Shown piece by piece: positions 35,881 through 43,771 of a stretch of 64,000 nt of DNA. The stretch comes from Candidatus Zhuqueibacterota bacterium. Its GTDB lineage: Bacteria > Zhuqueibacterota > Zhuqueibacteria > Oceanimicrobiales > Oceanimicrobiaceae. Numbering within the stretch: the first letter of the stretch is position 1; each line of letters opens with the position of its first letter. The notes beneath the pieces were generated by a model, which was given only the letters and a program-made list of their open reading frames with translations, did not search any database and was not told where the DNA came from. The stretch lies in contig JAJDAF010000017.1 in the NCBI GenBank assembly GCA_029261995.1, positions 186,001 to 250,000 on the forward strand, written 5' to 3'. The translations under genes were made by a program, and so were the position numbers.

Positions 35881-36978
35881 ATGGAAGCTACAGTCATTCT
35901 CTTGTTTGTTATTCTGAGCGCCGTCGCTGCCCTGGTGGTTCTTCTGCTGTTCAAGAAGAAACCTGAGTCGTCAGCTGACCAGGCATCCGTTCTCTACGCC
36001 GAGGGTCTGAATTTCTTGCTCTCAGGTGAGAAGTCGCTCGCGCTGGAAAAATTGCGGCAGGTGGTTGTTCACGACAGCCAGAATATCGATGCCTACCTCA
36101 AGGTCGGTGATATTCTACGTGAGCTGGGTCAAAATCAGCGCGCCATCAATGTGCACAAGTACCTTACTGTGCGAGCGGGTTTGAGCCTCAAACAGCAACG
36201 CGACATTCTGTATAGCCTGGCGCTCGACTACAAAGCCGCCGGCGACTACGACAAGGCCCTGAATGTTGTAGACAGAGCAATTGAGCAGGACCGCTCTGTG
36301 GACTGGGCGCTTGACATGAAGCTGTCCATTTATGAGGCGCTCAAAGACTGGCCGAAAGCGTTTCAAACCTACAAAGATGCCAAACCCAAAAACGGAGAGT
36401 TCAAGCGGACCCGACTGGCACGCTACAAGGTTCAGGAAGGCGCCCAATTGCTCCGGGATGAGTTAGGCAAAGATGCGCAAGCCCGATTCAAGGAAGCGAT
36501 CAAGATTGCTCCGGACTTTCCCCACGGCTACATTTTTCTTGCGGACTGCTACTTGAAGGACGACCGGAAATCTGAGGCGCTCAAGGTGTTGAAGGAGTTT
36601 GTGGAAAAGGTGCCGGCGCAATCATTTCTGGCCTTTGATCGCATCAAGCAGTTGCTGTACGATGGCGGTGTTTACGGTCAAATCAAAAATCTCTACCTTG
36701 ATATCATCAAAAGTCAGCCGGACAATTTGATGGCGCGGCTGGCTTTGGCAGAAAACTATGAGAAGAAGGGTGAGCTAGGCAGCGCAATTGAAATGTGCCA
36801 GGAAGTGCTTGATAAGGAGCCAGGTAATAAACCGGCAAGAAAGCATCTCGTCCGGCTTTTTCACAAGTCAGGCGACAATGATGAAGCGCTGCGTTTTGCA
36901 CTGGAGTTGATCGACGAATCCTTCAAAGCGATGGAACCGTCGAGTTATGAATTAGACCCGCTTGAGTCAGAAGAATAG
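35881..36978 (+). CDS. LapB-like tetratricopeptide repeat protein
   Basis: 365 residues: one N-terminal membrane anchor (residues ~4-24), then about eight TPR units (Y-A-E-G-L-N-F-L-L-S-G-E; A-Y-L-K-V-G-D-I-L-R-E-L-G; A-L-D-Y-K-A-A-G-D-Y-D-K-A-L; A-L-A-E-N-Y-E-K-K-G-E-L). Position after lapA and the domain layout match LapB/YciM, which in enterobacteria coordinates LPS synthesis and LpxC turnover. Unlike E. coli LapB it has no C-terminal CxxC rubredoxin module; the end is simply acidic (D-P-L-E-S-E-E). It may be a scaffold with a different regulatory partner. Confidence 0.8.
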   Translation: MEATVILLFVILSAVAALVVLLLFKKKPESSADQASVLYAEGLNFLLSGEKSLALEKLRQVVVHDSQNIDAYLKVGDILRELGQNQRAINVHKYLTVRAGLSLKQQRDILYSLALDYKAAGDYDKALNVVDRAIEQDRSVDWALDMKLSIYEALKDWPKAFQTYKDAKPKNGEFKRTRLARYKVQEGAQLLRDELGKDAQARFKEAIKIAPDFPHGYIFLADCYLKDDRKSEALKVLKEFVEKVPAQSFLAFDRIKQLLYDGGVYGQIKNLYLDIIKSQPDNLMARLALAENYEKKGELGSAIEMCQEVLDKEPGNKPARKHLVRLFHKSGDNDEALRFALELIDESFKAMEPSSYELDPLESEE

Positions 36979-37004
36979 ACAGACCTTGGACCTTCAGGAG
37001 GAGA

Positions 37005-37067
37005 ATGAGTCAGATTACCATCTCAGGCTGGCAGAGATCGTGTGATTTGACTTTTTTATTGAGATGA
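37005..37067 (+). CDS. Possible 20-residue leader ORF coupled to the SPOR protein
   Basis: ATG at 37005 follows AGGAGG (36996-37001). The 20 codons read MSQITISGWQRSCDLTFLLR and the TGA overlaps the next gene's ATG (ATGA at 37064-37067). The downstream gene itself has no Shine-Dalgarno, so this ORF could load ribosomes for it. The SD-to-ATG spacing is short (3 bases). No known family. Confidence 0.3.
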   Translation: MSQITISGWQRSCDLTFLLR

Positions 37068-37870
37068 AAATACTTGTCGTTTACACCACAACTTGGTTGC
37101 TAACCGTTTTCTCGGGTATGCTGACAGCCCAGACCCGCGGATTTGATTTGGCGCGTGAACTCAGACTCAAGCGCACCGACGACGTGATAGCGCAGGCCGA
37201 GGCGGTTATCGCTCAAACAAAAGGTACGGCACAGGCTCTCTATTTGCAGGCCGTCCTGGTCGATGACGCCAGGCAGGCCTCAGAATTGTATACGAAACTT
37301 ATCGCCCGCTTTCCTACATCTGACTATGCGCCGGAAGCACAATACCGCAACGCACTCTACTACTTCTCCAGAGGGCTCTACGTCTCAGCGCAAAGCAGTT
37401 TCGATAAACTAATAAGGACTTATCCAGCTTCCCCGTTCGCTGTCAGCGCGCGCTACTTGTCCGCAGCATCGTCCTGCGCATCGAAGCAATCTACCGCTTG
37501 CCTGGACAGCCTGCGTTCATTCATTGAAACGTATCCCGGTTCAGATTTCGCCACGGTCGCCAGACAGGATTTACGGGAATTTGGCTCTTCGGGCAAACTA
37601 CCGACACCCAGGAAGAAGCCCAGGCCGGAAGAAGGTAAAGGTAACTTCACGTTGCAGGTCGGGGCTTTTAGCCGGGCCAATAATGCACTCAACTTACGAA
37701 ATGCCTTCGTGAAGGCCGGCTATCCAGGGGAGATCACGGAAACCAGCATCGGCGGCCAGGAAGTGTTTCTGGTTCTGGTAGGAAGATTCGAGTCCAGGAA
37801 GTCAGCCGAAGCATATGGGGACAAAATCAAGCGTGAGTACGGTAAACCGTATCGCGTTGTCTCTAGATGA
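37064..37870 (+). CDS. Secreted TPR/SPOR domain protein
   Basis: 268 residues. A signal peptide (hydrophobic T-W-L-L-T-V-F-S-G-M-L-T-A-Q) leads to TPR-like helices resembling the BamD/YbgF fold (L-I-A-R-F-P-T-S-D-Y-A-P-E-A-Q-Y-R-N-A-L; L-I-R-T-Y-P-A-S-P-F-A). A basic linker follows, then a C-terminal SPOR domain (F-T-L-Q-V-G-A-F-S-R-A-N-N-A...V-F-L-V-L-V-G-R-F-E-S). SPOR domains bind denuded peptidoglycan at division septa. The stop overlaps the moeA start by 4 bases (ATGA). An envelope or division role is likely, and the amidase two genes downstream fits that. Confidence 0.82.
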   Translation: MKILVVYTTTWLLTVFSGMLTAQTRGFDLARELRLKRTDDVIAQAEAVIAQTKGTAQALYLQAVLVDDARQASELYTKLIARFPTSDYAPEAQYRNALYYFSRGLYVSAQSSFDKLIRTYPASPFAVSARYLSAASSCASKQSTACLDSLRSFIETYPGSDFATVARQDLREFGSSGKLPTPRKKPRPEEGKGNFTLQVGAFSRANNALNLRNAFVKAGYPGEITETSIGGQEVFLVLVGRFESRKSAEAYGDKIKREYGKPYRVVSR

Positions 37871-39111
37871 CCACGATGATATCCCTCAGCGAAGCTATCC
37901 GAAAAACACTTGAGATGACCAGCCGGTTGCCGGTCGAATCCGTCCCTCTCAGCGAAGCTAGCGGCCGAATTTTGGCGGAGGAAGTAGCAACGGACATCGA
38001 CATGCCGCCGTTCGACAAGTCGTCTATGGACGGTTTTGCGTTACGTGCCCATGACTGTGCCAAGCTTCCGGCAACCCTCGAAGTTGCAGGACAGATCCCC
38101 GCCGGCACTTATCCAGATTTCCAAATCTCAAAAGGACAGGCTGCGGGAATCATGACCGGCGCACCGATGCCGGACGGGGCAGACAGCGTACAGCAAGTGG
38201 AAAAAACTCAGAGCCCGACCCCGACCTCTGTCAGTATTTTGGAACCGGTTCGACCAGGGCAGAATGTTGCCCGTCGAGGGGAAATCATGACCACGGGCCA
38301 GCGAGTGCTGGCATCGGGTGTCCGAATAAGTGCCGCTGTGGTCGGTCTCCTGGCCACGGTTGGAAAATATCAGGTGCAGGTCTACAGGCGACCGACGGTG
38401 GCCATTCTCGTGACAGGGGATGAGTTGGTGGGCGTGGATGAAATACCCGGTCCAGGGCAGATCAGAAACAGCAATGGCTATGCCCTTTGCGCCCAGGTCT
38501 TGGCCGCGGGTGCTATTGCAGAAACAATGGGTGTCGCCGCGGATGAGCGTGATGAGTTGCGCGAGAAGATTCGCATCGGTCTTGAGTGCGACGTGCTGAT
38601 CCTGTCGGGCGGCGTTTCCATGGGTGAGTATGATTTCGTGGCGGAAGCTCTCACCGAGCTAGGGACAAACATTCACTACAACAAAGTGCGTGTCAAGCCT
38701 GGCAAACCAACGGTCTTCGGTCATCGCGGCGATACACTGGTTTTTGGTTTACCAGGAAATCCCGTGTCCGCCAGCACCATCTTTGAACTCATCGCCAGGC
38801 CCGCTCTGCGCAAAATGATGGGGTTTGCCCAGTTCCAGAATCTTCAGGTCGAAGCCGTTCTGGATGGTGAATTTGTCAGCAAGACCAACCGCGCGTACTT
38901 TCATCCAGCACACACTTGTTTTCGGGACGGCGCCTACCACACGACGCCGTTGCAAACCACAGGTTCCGCGGATATTTGGGCTTTCGCTCGAAGCAATTCT
39001 TATGTCATCGCCCCGCCGGAGCAGGATTATTTTGAGGTAAGTCAGAAGGTGGGCGTTCTGTTTCACGGAGATTCTCATCCTGCCAACTGCGAAGAAGGAA
39101 GCCCCGCCTAG
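37867..39111 (+). CDS. moeA: Molybdopterin molybdotransferase MoeA
   Basis: Inserts molybdate into adenylated molybdopterin, the last common step of molybdenum cofactor synthesis. Hallmarks: P-P-F-D-K-S-S-M-D-G-F-A near the N-terminus, G-I-M-T-G-A-P-M-P-D-G-A-D-S-V, V-A-I-L-V-T-G-D-E-L-V and G-Q-I-R-N-S-N, the G-G-V-S-M-G-E-Y-D loop, V-K-P-G-K-P-T and G-L-P-G-N-P-V-S-A. 414 residues, normal. It overlaps the SPOR gene by 4 bases and abuts the amidase. Its presence supports Moco-dependent enzymes in this organism, such as the oxidoreductase-desulfurase fusion at 49-52.6 kb. Confidence 0.96.
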   Translation: MTTMISLSEAIRKTLEMTSRLPVESVPLSEASGRILAEEVATDIDMPPFDKSSMDGFALRAHDCAKLPATLEVAGQIPAGTYPDFQISKGQAAGIMTGAPMPDGADSVQQVEKTQSPTPTSVSILEPVRPGQNVARRGEIMTTGQRVLASGVRISAAVVGLLATVGKYQVQVYRRPTVAILVTGDELVGVDEIPGPGQIRNSNGYALCAQVLAAGAIAETMGVAADERDELREKIRIGLECDVLILSGGVSMGEYDFVAEALTELGTNIHYNKVRVKPGKPTVFGHRGDTLVFGLPGNPVSASTIFELIARPALRKMMGFAQFQNLQVEAVLDGEFVSKTNRAYFHPAHTCFRDGAYHTTPLQTTGSADIWAFARSNSYVIAPPEQDYFEVSQKVGVLFHGDSHPANCEEGSPA

Positions 39112-40920
39112 ATGTCACGCAAGCACCTGACATTGCTTTTCTTCACTCTATCATTCCTCGTCCCTTCCTTATCTCGAGCGCAATTCGCACTTGATGTCGT
39201 CTATCCAAAAGAAAATCAGACAGTTCTGGCAACGGATTCGACCTTTGTTTTTGGAGCGGTGAGCAGTTCCGCTGCCACCGTCTTCGTTAACGGCAACCGA
39301 GCCCGGATGTACCCGAACGGTGCTTTTCTCATAAACATTCCAGTTGTCGAGCGTGGAGATGTTGTATTGCGGTGCAAAGCCATCGCTGGCGAGGATACGA
39401 TTTTCGCCCTACGCAACGTTGCCATCCCCAAGTATCCTCAGGTCTTACCGCTGGACTCCCTCGCCATCGACAGCGCAACGCTCCAACCTGTCGGAGAAGT
39501 CGAGTTGCTGGCAGGCGATGAGCTACTTGTTTCCGCGCAAGGCACGCCCGGCCTCACCGGACGCTTCTCAATACCGGGATACATCGAAAATGGTGAACTG
39601 CGCGAGACGTTGCGGCCTCAGACAGCTTATTGGGGAGAGGTCGTGTTTGGCGCAGGCGCTGAGGTTCATGAGCCCATGGTTGCGGGAATTTATCAGGGTA
39701 CATTTCGGGTTCCACATGGAAAGCTCAGCGACAGCGCAAGGGTGCATGTCACCCTCAGCGACAGCATTGGGCGCGAGGTTTCGGCAGTGGCGCCCGCGAG
39801 ACTTTCGATACGTTCCGCCAGCTCGCCCCGCATCGCTAAACTGACCGCTCCCATGACTACTGCTCGCACAGGGCCCGGACTTGGGTATCAGATGTTTCTG
39901 CCGGAAGGTGTTAAACTAGCAATCAATGGAAAGAAATCAAACTTCTACCGGGCTGATATTTCTGGCGCAATGAATGTCTGGGTGCCAGCGACCAGCGTCG
40001 CTTTCCTTCAAGGAGAAACATCGCGGCCACGCAGTCACGTCGATGCTGTCAGAGCGGATGATCATGGTGATCGAGTTGCTATCAAGATTTATCTGCAGGA
40101 GAAACTTCCATACAAGATAGAGCAAAGCGCGGCGCCCACGACGTTGAAAATCACGCTTTACGGAGCGGTGGCAAACACAGACTGGATTCGACACGACTTC
40201 AGGCAGAAATTCGTCAAAGAACTGACCTGGGCACAGCCGGCAGACAATGTCTATGAGTTGACGGCCAGAATATCTTCCGGGCAACAGTGGGGGTATAACC
40301 CGTTTTACGACGGACGCGTTCTGGTGGTTGAAGTGCGCAAACCACCGCACAAATTCTCTCTGAAAGACAAACTGATTTGTCTGGATCCAGGTCACGGTCA
40401 ACAGGATGGTGCGATAGGGCCGAAGCGCACGACAGAAAAAGCCGCCTGCCTGCAACTGGCTCTTGTGTTGAAAGAAAAACTGGAAAAGAAGGGAGCCAGC
40501 GTTTTTCTTACCAGAGATGGACAGAACGGAGCCACTCTCGGTGCGCGGGTAAAAATGGCGACACTTCTGGGTTCAGATCTGTTCTTGAGTCTGCACTACA
40601 ACGCGTTGCCAGACGGCGTCAACCCGTTCAGCAATCGCGGGACCAGTTCCTATTACTACCACCCTCAGAGCCGTCCGCTCGCAGCCGCTATTCAGAAACG
40701 TTTGCTCGAGAAACTAAAGTTGCAAAACTATGGTCTATTCTATGATAACCTTGCCGTCTGCAGGATCACGCAAATGCCGTCTGTTCTTATCGAGCCCGCG
40801 TTCATCATGCATCCTGAAGAGGAAGCAATGCTGAGCACGGCCGAGTTTCGTGGCAAGACAGCGAGTGCTATCGTTTCTGGCATAGAAGATTTCTACAAAA
40901 GAGCGCGCAAGGCGCAGTGA
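39112..40920 (+). CDS. Secreted N-acetylmuramoyl-L-alanine amidase (Amidase_3)
   Basis: 602 residues with a signal peptide (L-T-L-L-F-F-T-L-S-F-L-V-P-S-L-S-R-A). A long beta-rich N-terminal region (about 25-410), including AMIN-like stretches (V-A-I-K-I-Y-L-Q-E-K-L-P-Y...L-K-I-T-L-Y-G), precedes the C-terminal zinc amidase domain. Predicted ligands are His428 (D-P-G-H-G), Glu442 and His495 (S-L-H-Y-N-A), with catalytic Glu561 (L-I-E-P-A-F). It hydrolyses the stem peptide from MurNAc in the periplasm. The start codon follows the moeA stop directly with no gap. The unusual length comes from the N-terminal region. Confidence 0.92.
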   Translation: MSRKHLTLLFFTLSFLVPSLSRAQFALDVVYPKENQTVLATDSTFVFGAVSSSAATVFVNGNRARMYPNGAFLINIPVVERGDVVLRCKAIAGEDTIFALRNVAIPKYPQVLPLDSLAIDSATLQPVGEVELLAGDELLVSAQGTPGLTGRFSIPGYIENGELRETLRPQTAYWGEVVFGAGAEVHEPMVAGIYQGTFRVPHGKLSDSARVHVTLSDSIGREVSAVAPARLSIRSASSPRIAKLTAPMTTARTGPGLGYQMFLPEGVKLAINGKKSNFYRADISGAMNVWVPATSVAFLQGETSRPRSHVDAVRADDHGDRVAIKIYLQEKLPYKIEQSAAPTTLKITLYGAVANTDWIRHDFRQKFVKELTWAQPADNVYELTARISSGQQWGYNPFYDGRVLVVEVRKPPHKFSLKDKLICLDPGHGQQDGAIGPKRTTEKAACLQLALVLKEKLEKKGASVFLTRDGQNGATLGARVKMATLLGSDLFLSLHYNALPDGVNPFSNRGTSSYYYHPQSRPLAAAIQKRLLEKLKLQNYGLFYDNLAVCRITQMPSVLIEPAFIMHPEEEAMLSTAEFRGKTASAIVSGIEDFYKRARKAQ

Positions 40921-40928
40921 GGTGTACC

Positions 40929-41378
40929 ATGAGTCGAAGCTTATCTTGGGTCGTGTGGCTGGGTATCATCTACTTGATTGGCGCAGCATTTGTGTTTGTC
41001 TCTTGCGGCCGCTACGACAACATGCGCGCGCCGAGTTCAGGAGGCGAGTCGGATAAGGCCCGGAAATCGGTTTACGTTGAGAGCGTGGTCGCGCCCGCAC
41101 TTGTGTCTCAGTCCCACGAGCTTGAAATCAGTGTCTCAGGTAACCTGCCATCGCCAGCCTACAGTTTTTCCGGGTTCGATGTTGATGTTCGCGATGGCGT
41201 GATTGAGATAACGCCACTTGCGGACTTCGATGAAGCGAAGATGGCCGCGCAGGTCCTGGTGCCGTTTGATCGGGTGTGCATTGTGAAGGACTTGCGGCCC
41301 GGTTCTTACGAAGTCCGGGTAGTTGGGCGCACGGGCGAGATTCAGAGTAGGCGGGTCGAGGTGACGGCAAAGAGATGA
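40929..41378 (+). CDS. Small lipoprotein, unknown function
   Basis: 149 residues from ATG 40929 (GAGGTG five bases upstream; an in-frame GTG at 40917 overlaps the amidase stop). One hydrophobic segment ends in F-V-F-V-S-C-G, a plausible lipobox, so a lipoprotein or a membrane-anchored protein. The mature part is predicted beta-rich (L-E-I-S-V-S-G-N-L-P...V-D-V-R-D-G-V-I-E-I-T-P), resembling short protease-inhibitor or transthyretin-like folds, but I do not recognise a family. Its last 4 bases overlap the deacetylase gene. Confidence 0.6.
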   Translation: MSRSLSWVVWLGIIYLIGAAFVFVSCGRYDNMRAPSSGGESDKARKSVYVESVVAPALVSQSHELEISVSGNLPSPAYSFSGFDVDVRDGVIEITPLADFDEAKMAAQVLVPFDRVCIVKDLRPGSYEVRVVGRTGEIQSRRVEVTAKR

Positions 41379-42316
41379 AGCGCACCGGGTTCTTTTATGA
41401 TGCCCTTTTTCTCGAGCACGACACGGGGGACGGTCACCCTGAGCGCCCTGCCCGATTGCGAGCCATCGTCGAGAACCTTCGGAGCGAGCCACTCTGGGAA
41501 GAACTCAAGCATTCTGCCGCCAAAGACTGTGATCCAAGATGGCTCGCAGAAATCCATCCCCCAAGCTACATTTCAGCAATAGAAAATGCTTGCAAAAGCG
41601 ATCGGCGTTCTTTAGATTCTGACACCATCATATGCAAACGTTCTTTCGAAGTTGCCAGACGCGCTGTTGGCAGTGTGGTGAATGCCTGTCGGATGGTGGT
41701 GCTTGGCGAGTTGGACAATGCCTTTTGCGCGGTCAGGCCACCCGGACACCACGCCGAGCCTGAACGCGCCATGGGATTTTGCCTGTTCAACAACGTCGCT
41801 GTCGCCGCGGGCTATCTTCAGTCTCAGCATAACATCGAGCGCGTAAGCATAATAGACTGGGATGTTCACCACGGCAACGGCACACACGCCGCCTTTTACT
41901 CGGACGCCACTGTGCATTACACAAGTTTGCACCAGCATCCGCTGTATCCGGGCACGGGGTTCGAAAACGAGACCGGTGAGGGTGAGGGAGAAGGCTTCAC
42001 TCTGAATATTCCGCTCGCTGGCAATTCCGGAGATTCGGAATACATGTCCTGTTTCGCTGACAAGGTTGTACCGGCGATTCGGGAGTTCGATCCGGAGTTC
42101 ATTATCATTTCATCAGGCTTCGATGCTCATCTACGTGACCCTTTGGCAGGCATGAATGTCACCGAACTAGGCTTCCGGGGGATGACCAAATACGCACTGG
42201 AGTTGGCGCGGGAGTGTTGTGACGGTAATCTGGTGTCAGTTCTCGAAGGTGGCTATAATCTCGATGCGCTTGCAAGCAGCGTACATACTCACCTCAATTC
42301 GTTGCTGCATGATTAG
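41375..42316 (+). CDS. Histone deacetylase family amidohydrolase
   Basis: Zinc amidohydrolase of the arginase/deacetylase fold (bacterial HDAC-like, AcuC/HDAH type). Active-site pattern: P-P-G-H-H-A at 122-127, G-F-C-L-F-N-N-V, D161-x-D163-V-H165-H-G-N-G, and S-S-G-F-D-A-H with the second metal Asp. 313 residues, normal. Substrates of bacterial members include acetylated lysines, polyamines and acetoin-related compounds; the sequence does not tell which. Overlaps the preceding lipoprotein gene by 4 bases. Next come pcm and an RpiB-like isomerase. Confidence 0.92.
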   Translation: MKRTGFFYDALFLEHDTGDGHPERPARLRAIVENLRSEPLWEELKHSAAKDCDPRWLAEIHPPSYISAIENACKSDRRSLDSDTIICKRSFEVARRAVGSVVNACRMVVLGELDNAFCAVRPPGHHAEPERAMGFCLFNNVAVAAGYLQSQHNIERVSIIDWDVHHGNGTHAAFYSDATVHYTSLHQHPLYPGTGFENETGEGEGEGFTLNIPLAGNSGDSEYMSCFADKVVPAIREFDPEFIIISSGFDAHLRDPLAGMNVTELGFRGMTKYALELARECCDGNLVSVLEGGYNLDALASSVHTHLNSLLHD

Positions 42317-42347
42317 CGGAAAGGAACCATCAAACTGGTGAGTCGCT

Positions 42348-43034
42348 ATGATTGAATTTCACGATTGCTCCGAGCTTAAACTGGGTGATTCGCCGGCTCA
42401 TTATCACCAGCGCAAGCGTATGCTTCGCTCGCAGGTTCTGGCTCGAGGCGTTAAGGACGAGCGCGTTTTGAAGGCTCTGGAGGTCGTGCCCCGTCACAGA
42501 TTTGTCAGGGAAAACCTGGAGGGTTCGGCTTACGATGATACACCCCTGCCGATCGGAGAAAATCAAACCATCTCACAACCCTACATAGTCGCCTACATGA
42601 CTGCAGCCCTACAATTGCAGGGCCATGAGCGTGTGCTTGAAGTCGGGACGGGCAGCGGTTATCAAGCTGCTGTCCTCGCAGAGATTGCGGCGCAGGTGTA
42701 CACTGTGGAAATCAGCGTCAATCTCGCTATCGAGGCGGCTCTTCGCCTCAAGAAGCTGGGTTATGACAATGTTGAGCTTAAGTTCAGTGACGGTCACGAT
42801 GGCTGGCCGGAAGAAGCACCGTTTGACAACATCGTTGTGACGGCCGCGCCGGATCACATTCCCGGGGTTCTGGTCGAGCAGCTCAAAGTCGGCGGCAGGA
42901 TGGTTGTGCCTGTGGGAGAGAAAGAGCAGGAACTCCTTCTCATCACCAAACTAAAGGGCGGCGCCTACAGGAAAGAGACCCGCATCCCGGTTAGGTTTGT
43001 CCCCATGGTGCGCCACTCAGAGAAAAGAAACTGA
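42348..43034 (+). CDS. pcm: Protein-L-isoaspartate O-methyltransferase
   Basis: Repairs isoaspartyl residues in damaged proteins using SAM. Motifs: V-P-R-H-R-F-V near the N-terminus, D-D-T-P-L-P-I-G-E-N-Q-T-I-S-Q-P-Y-I-V-A-Y-M (the PCMT substrate motif), V-L-E-V-G-T-G-S-G-Y-Q-A-A-V-L-A (motif I), and D-N-I-V-V-T-A-A-P with I-P-G-V-L-V-E-Q-L-K-V-G-G-R-M-V-V-P-V-G. 228 residues, normal. Three bases separate its stop from the ATG of the next gene. Confidence 0.95.
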   Translation: MIEFHDCSELKLGDSPAHYHQRKRMLRSQVLARGVKDERVLKALEVVPRHRFVRENLEGSAYDDTPLPIGENQTISQPYIVAYMTAALQLQGHERVLEVGTGSGYQAAVLAEIAAQVYTVEISVNLAIEAALRLKKLGYDNVELKFSDGHDGWPEEAPFDNIVVTAAPDHIPGVLVEQLKVGGRMVVPVGEKEQELLLITKLKGGAYRKETRIPVRFVPMVRHSEKRN

Positions 43035-43037
43035 TTG

Positions 43038-43682
43038 ATGAGAAAGCTTGTTACAGAGCGAGATGTGCTGAATGCTCGCAAACAGAGAAAAACATCAATC
43101 GCAGTGCTCCCCAATGGCATTGTCACCCCAGCTGCTGCTGATGCCGCCCGCAAGCACAGCATCACCATTCGCACCCAGGAGCCCGGCTCGACCAGCCCCA
43201 ATATGGCGCCACAGTCTAAAGCCATCGGCCTGGTTGTGCTCGGATGCGACCATGGTGGCTTCGATTTGAAGATGGATTTGTTATCCCTGCTTGATACCCT
43301 CGGCTACAAGACTGAGGACGTCGGTACATTCTCCACGGATTCAGTCGACTACCCGGATTACGCTCATCTGGTGGCGCAACGCGTGGCTCGCGACGCCGCC
43401 ACAGTTGGCGTAATTGTTGACGGCGCCGGCGTTGGCTCTGCCATGGCGGCCAACAAAGTACCAGGTGTTCGAGCTGCCGCTTGCTACGACGTTTGCACAG
43501 CCCGCAACAGTCGGGAACACAACTTCGCGAATGTGTTGACGTTAGGGAGCCGCGTAACTGGCATCGATATCGCCAGGGAAATTCTCAAGGCGTGGCTAGG
43601 CACGGATTTCGGCGTCGAGAGACACCGCCTGCGTGTAGATAAGATAATGGCTATCGAAGATACATACCGCCGCAAAGCCTGA
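43038..43682 (+). CDS. RpiB/LacAB-family sugar-phosphate isomerase with EutQ-like N-terminal extension
   Basis: 214 residues from ATG 43038 (a TTG directly before it is also in frame). Residues ~60-210 are the RpiB fold: L-G-C-D-H-G-G-F-D-L-K, S-V-D-Y-P-D-Y-A-H, A-A-N-K-V-P-G-V-R-A-A and N-S-R-E-H-N-F-A-N-V-L-T-L-G-S-R. In RpiB the catalytic Cys lies in C-G-T-G; here it reads D128-G-A-G, so it is probably not an ordinary ribose-5-phosphate isomerase. The first ~45 residues (L-V-T-E-R-D-V...I-V-T-P-A-A-A-D-A-A-R) resemble the N-terminus of EutQ and other microcompartment-associated enzymes, from memory. No shell-protein gene is in the window. Substrate unknown. Confidence 0.75.
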   Translation: MRKLVTERDVLNARKQRKTSIAVLPNGIVTPAAADAARKHSITIRTQEPGSTSPNMAPQSKAIGLVVLGCDHGGFDLKMDLLSLLDTLGYKTEDVGTFSTDSVDYPDYAHLVAQRVARDAATVGVIVDGAGVGSAMAANKVPGVRAAACYDVCTARNSREHNFANVLTLGSRVTGIDIAREILKAWLGTDFGVERHRLRVDKIMAIEDTYRRKA

Positions 43683-43771
43683 TTCGAAACCTCGCCCTCG
43701 TTTTTCCGTTACTTCATTCAGATTCTTAATTCACGTCACCCAATGTTGTTCATGCTAAACCAAGGGGCATC

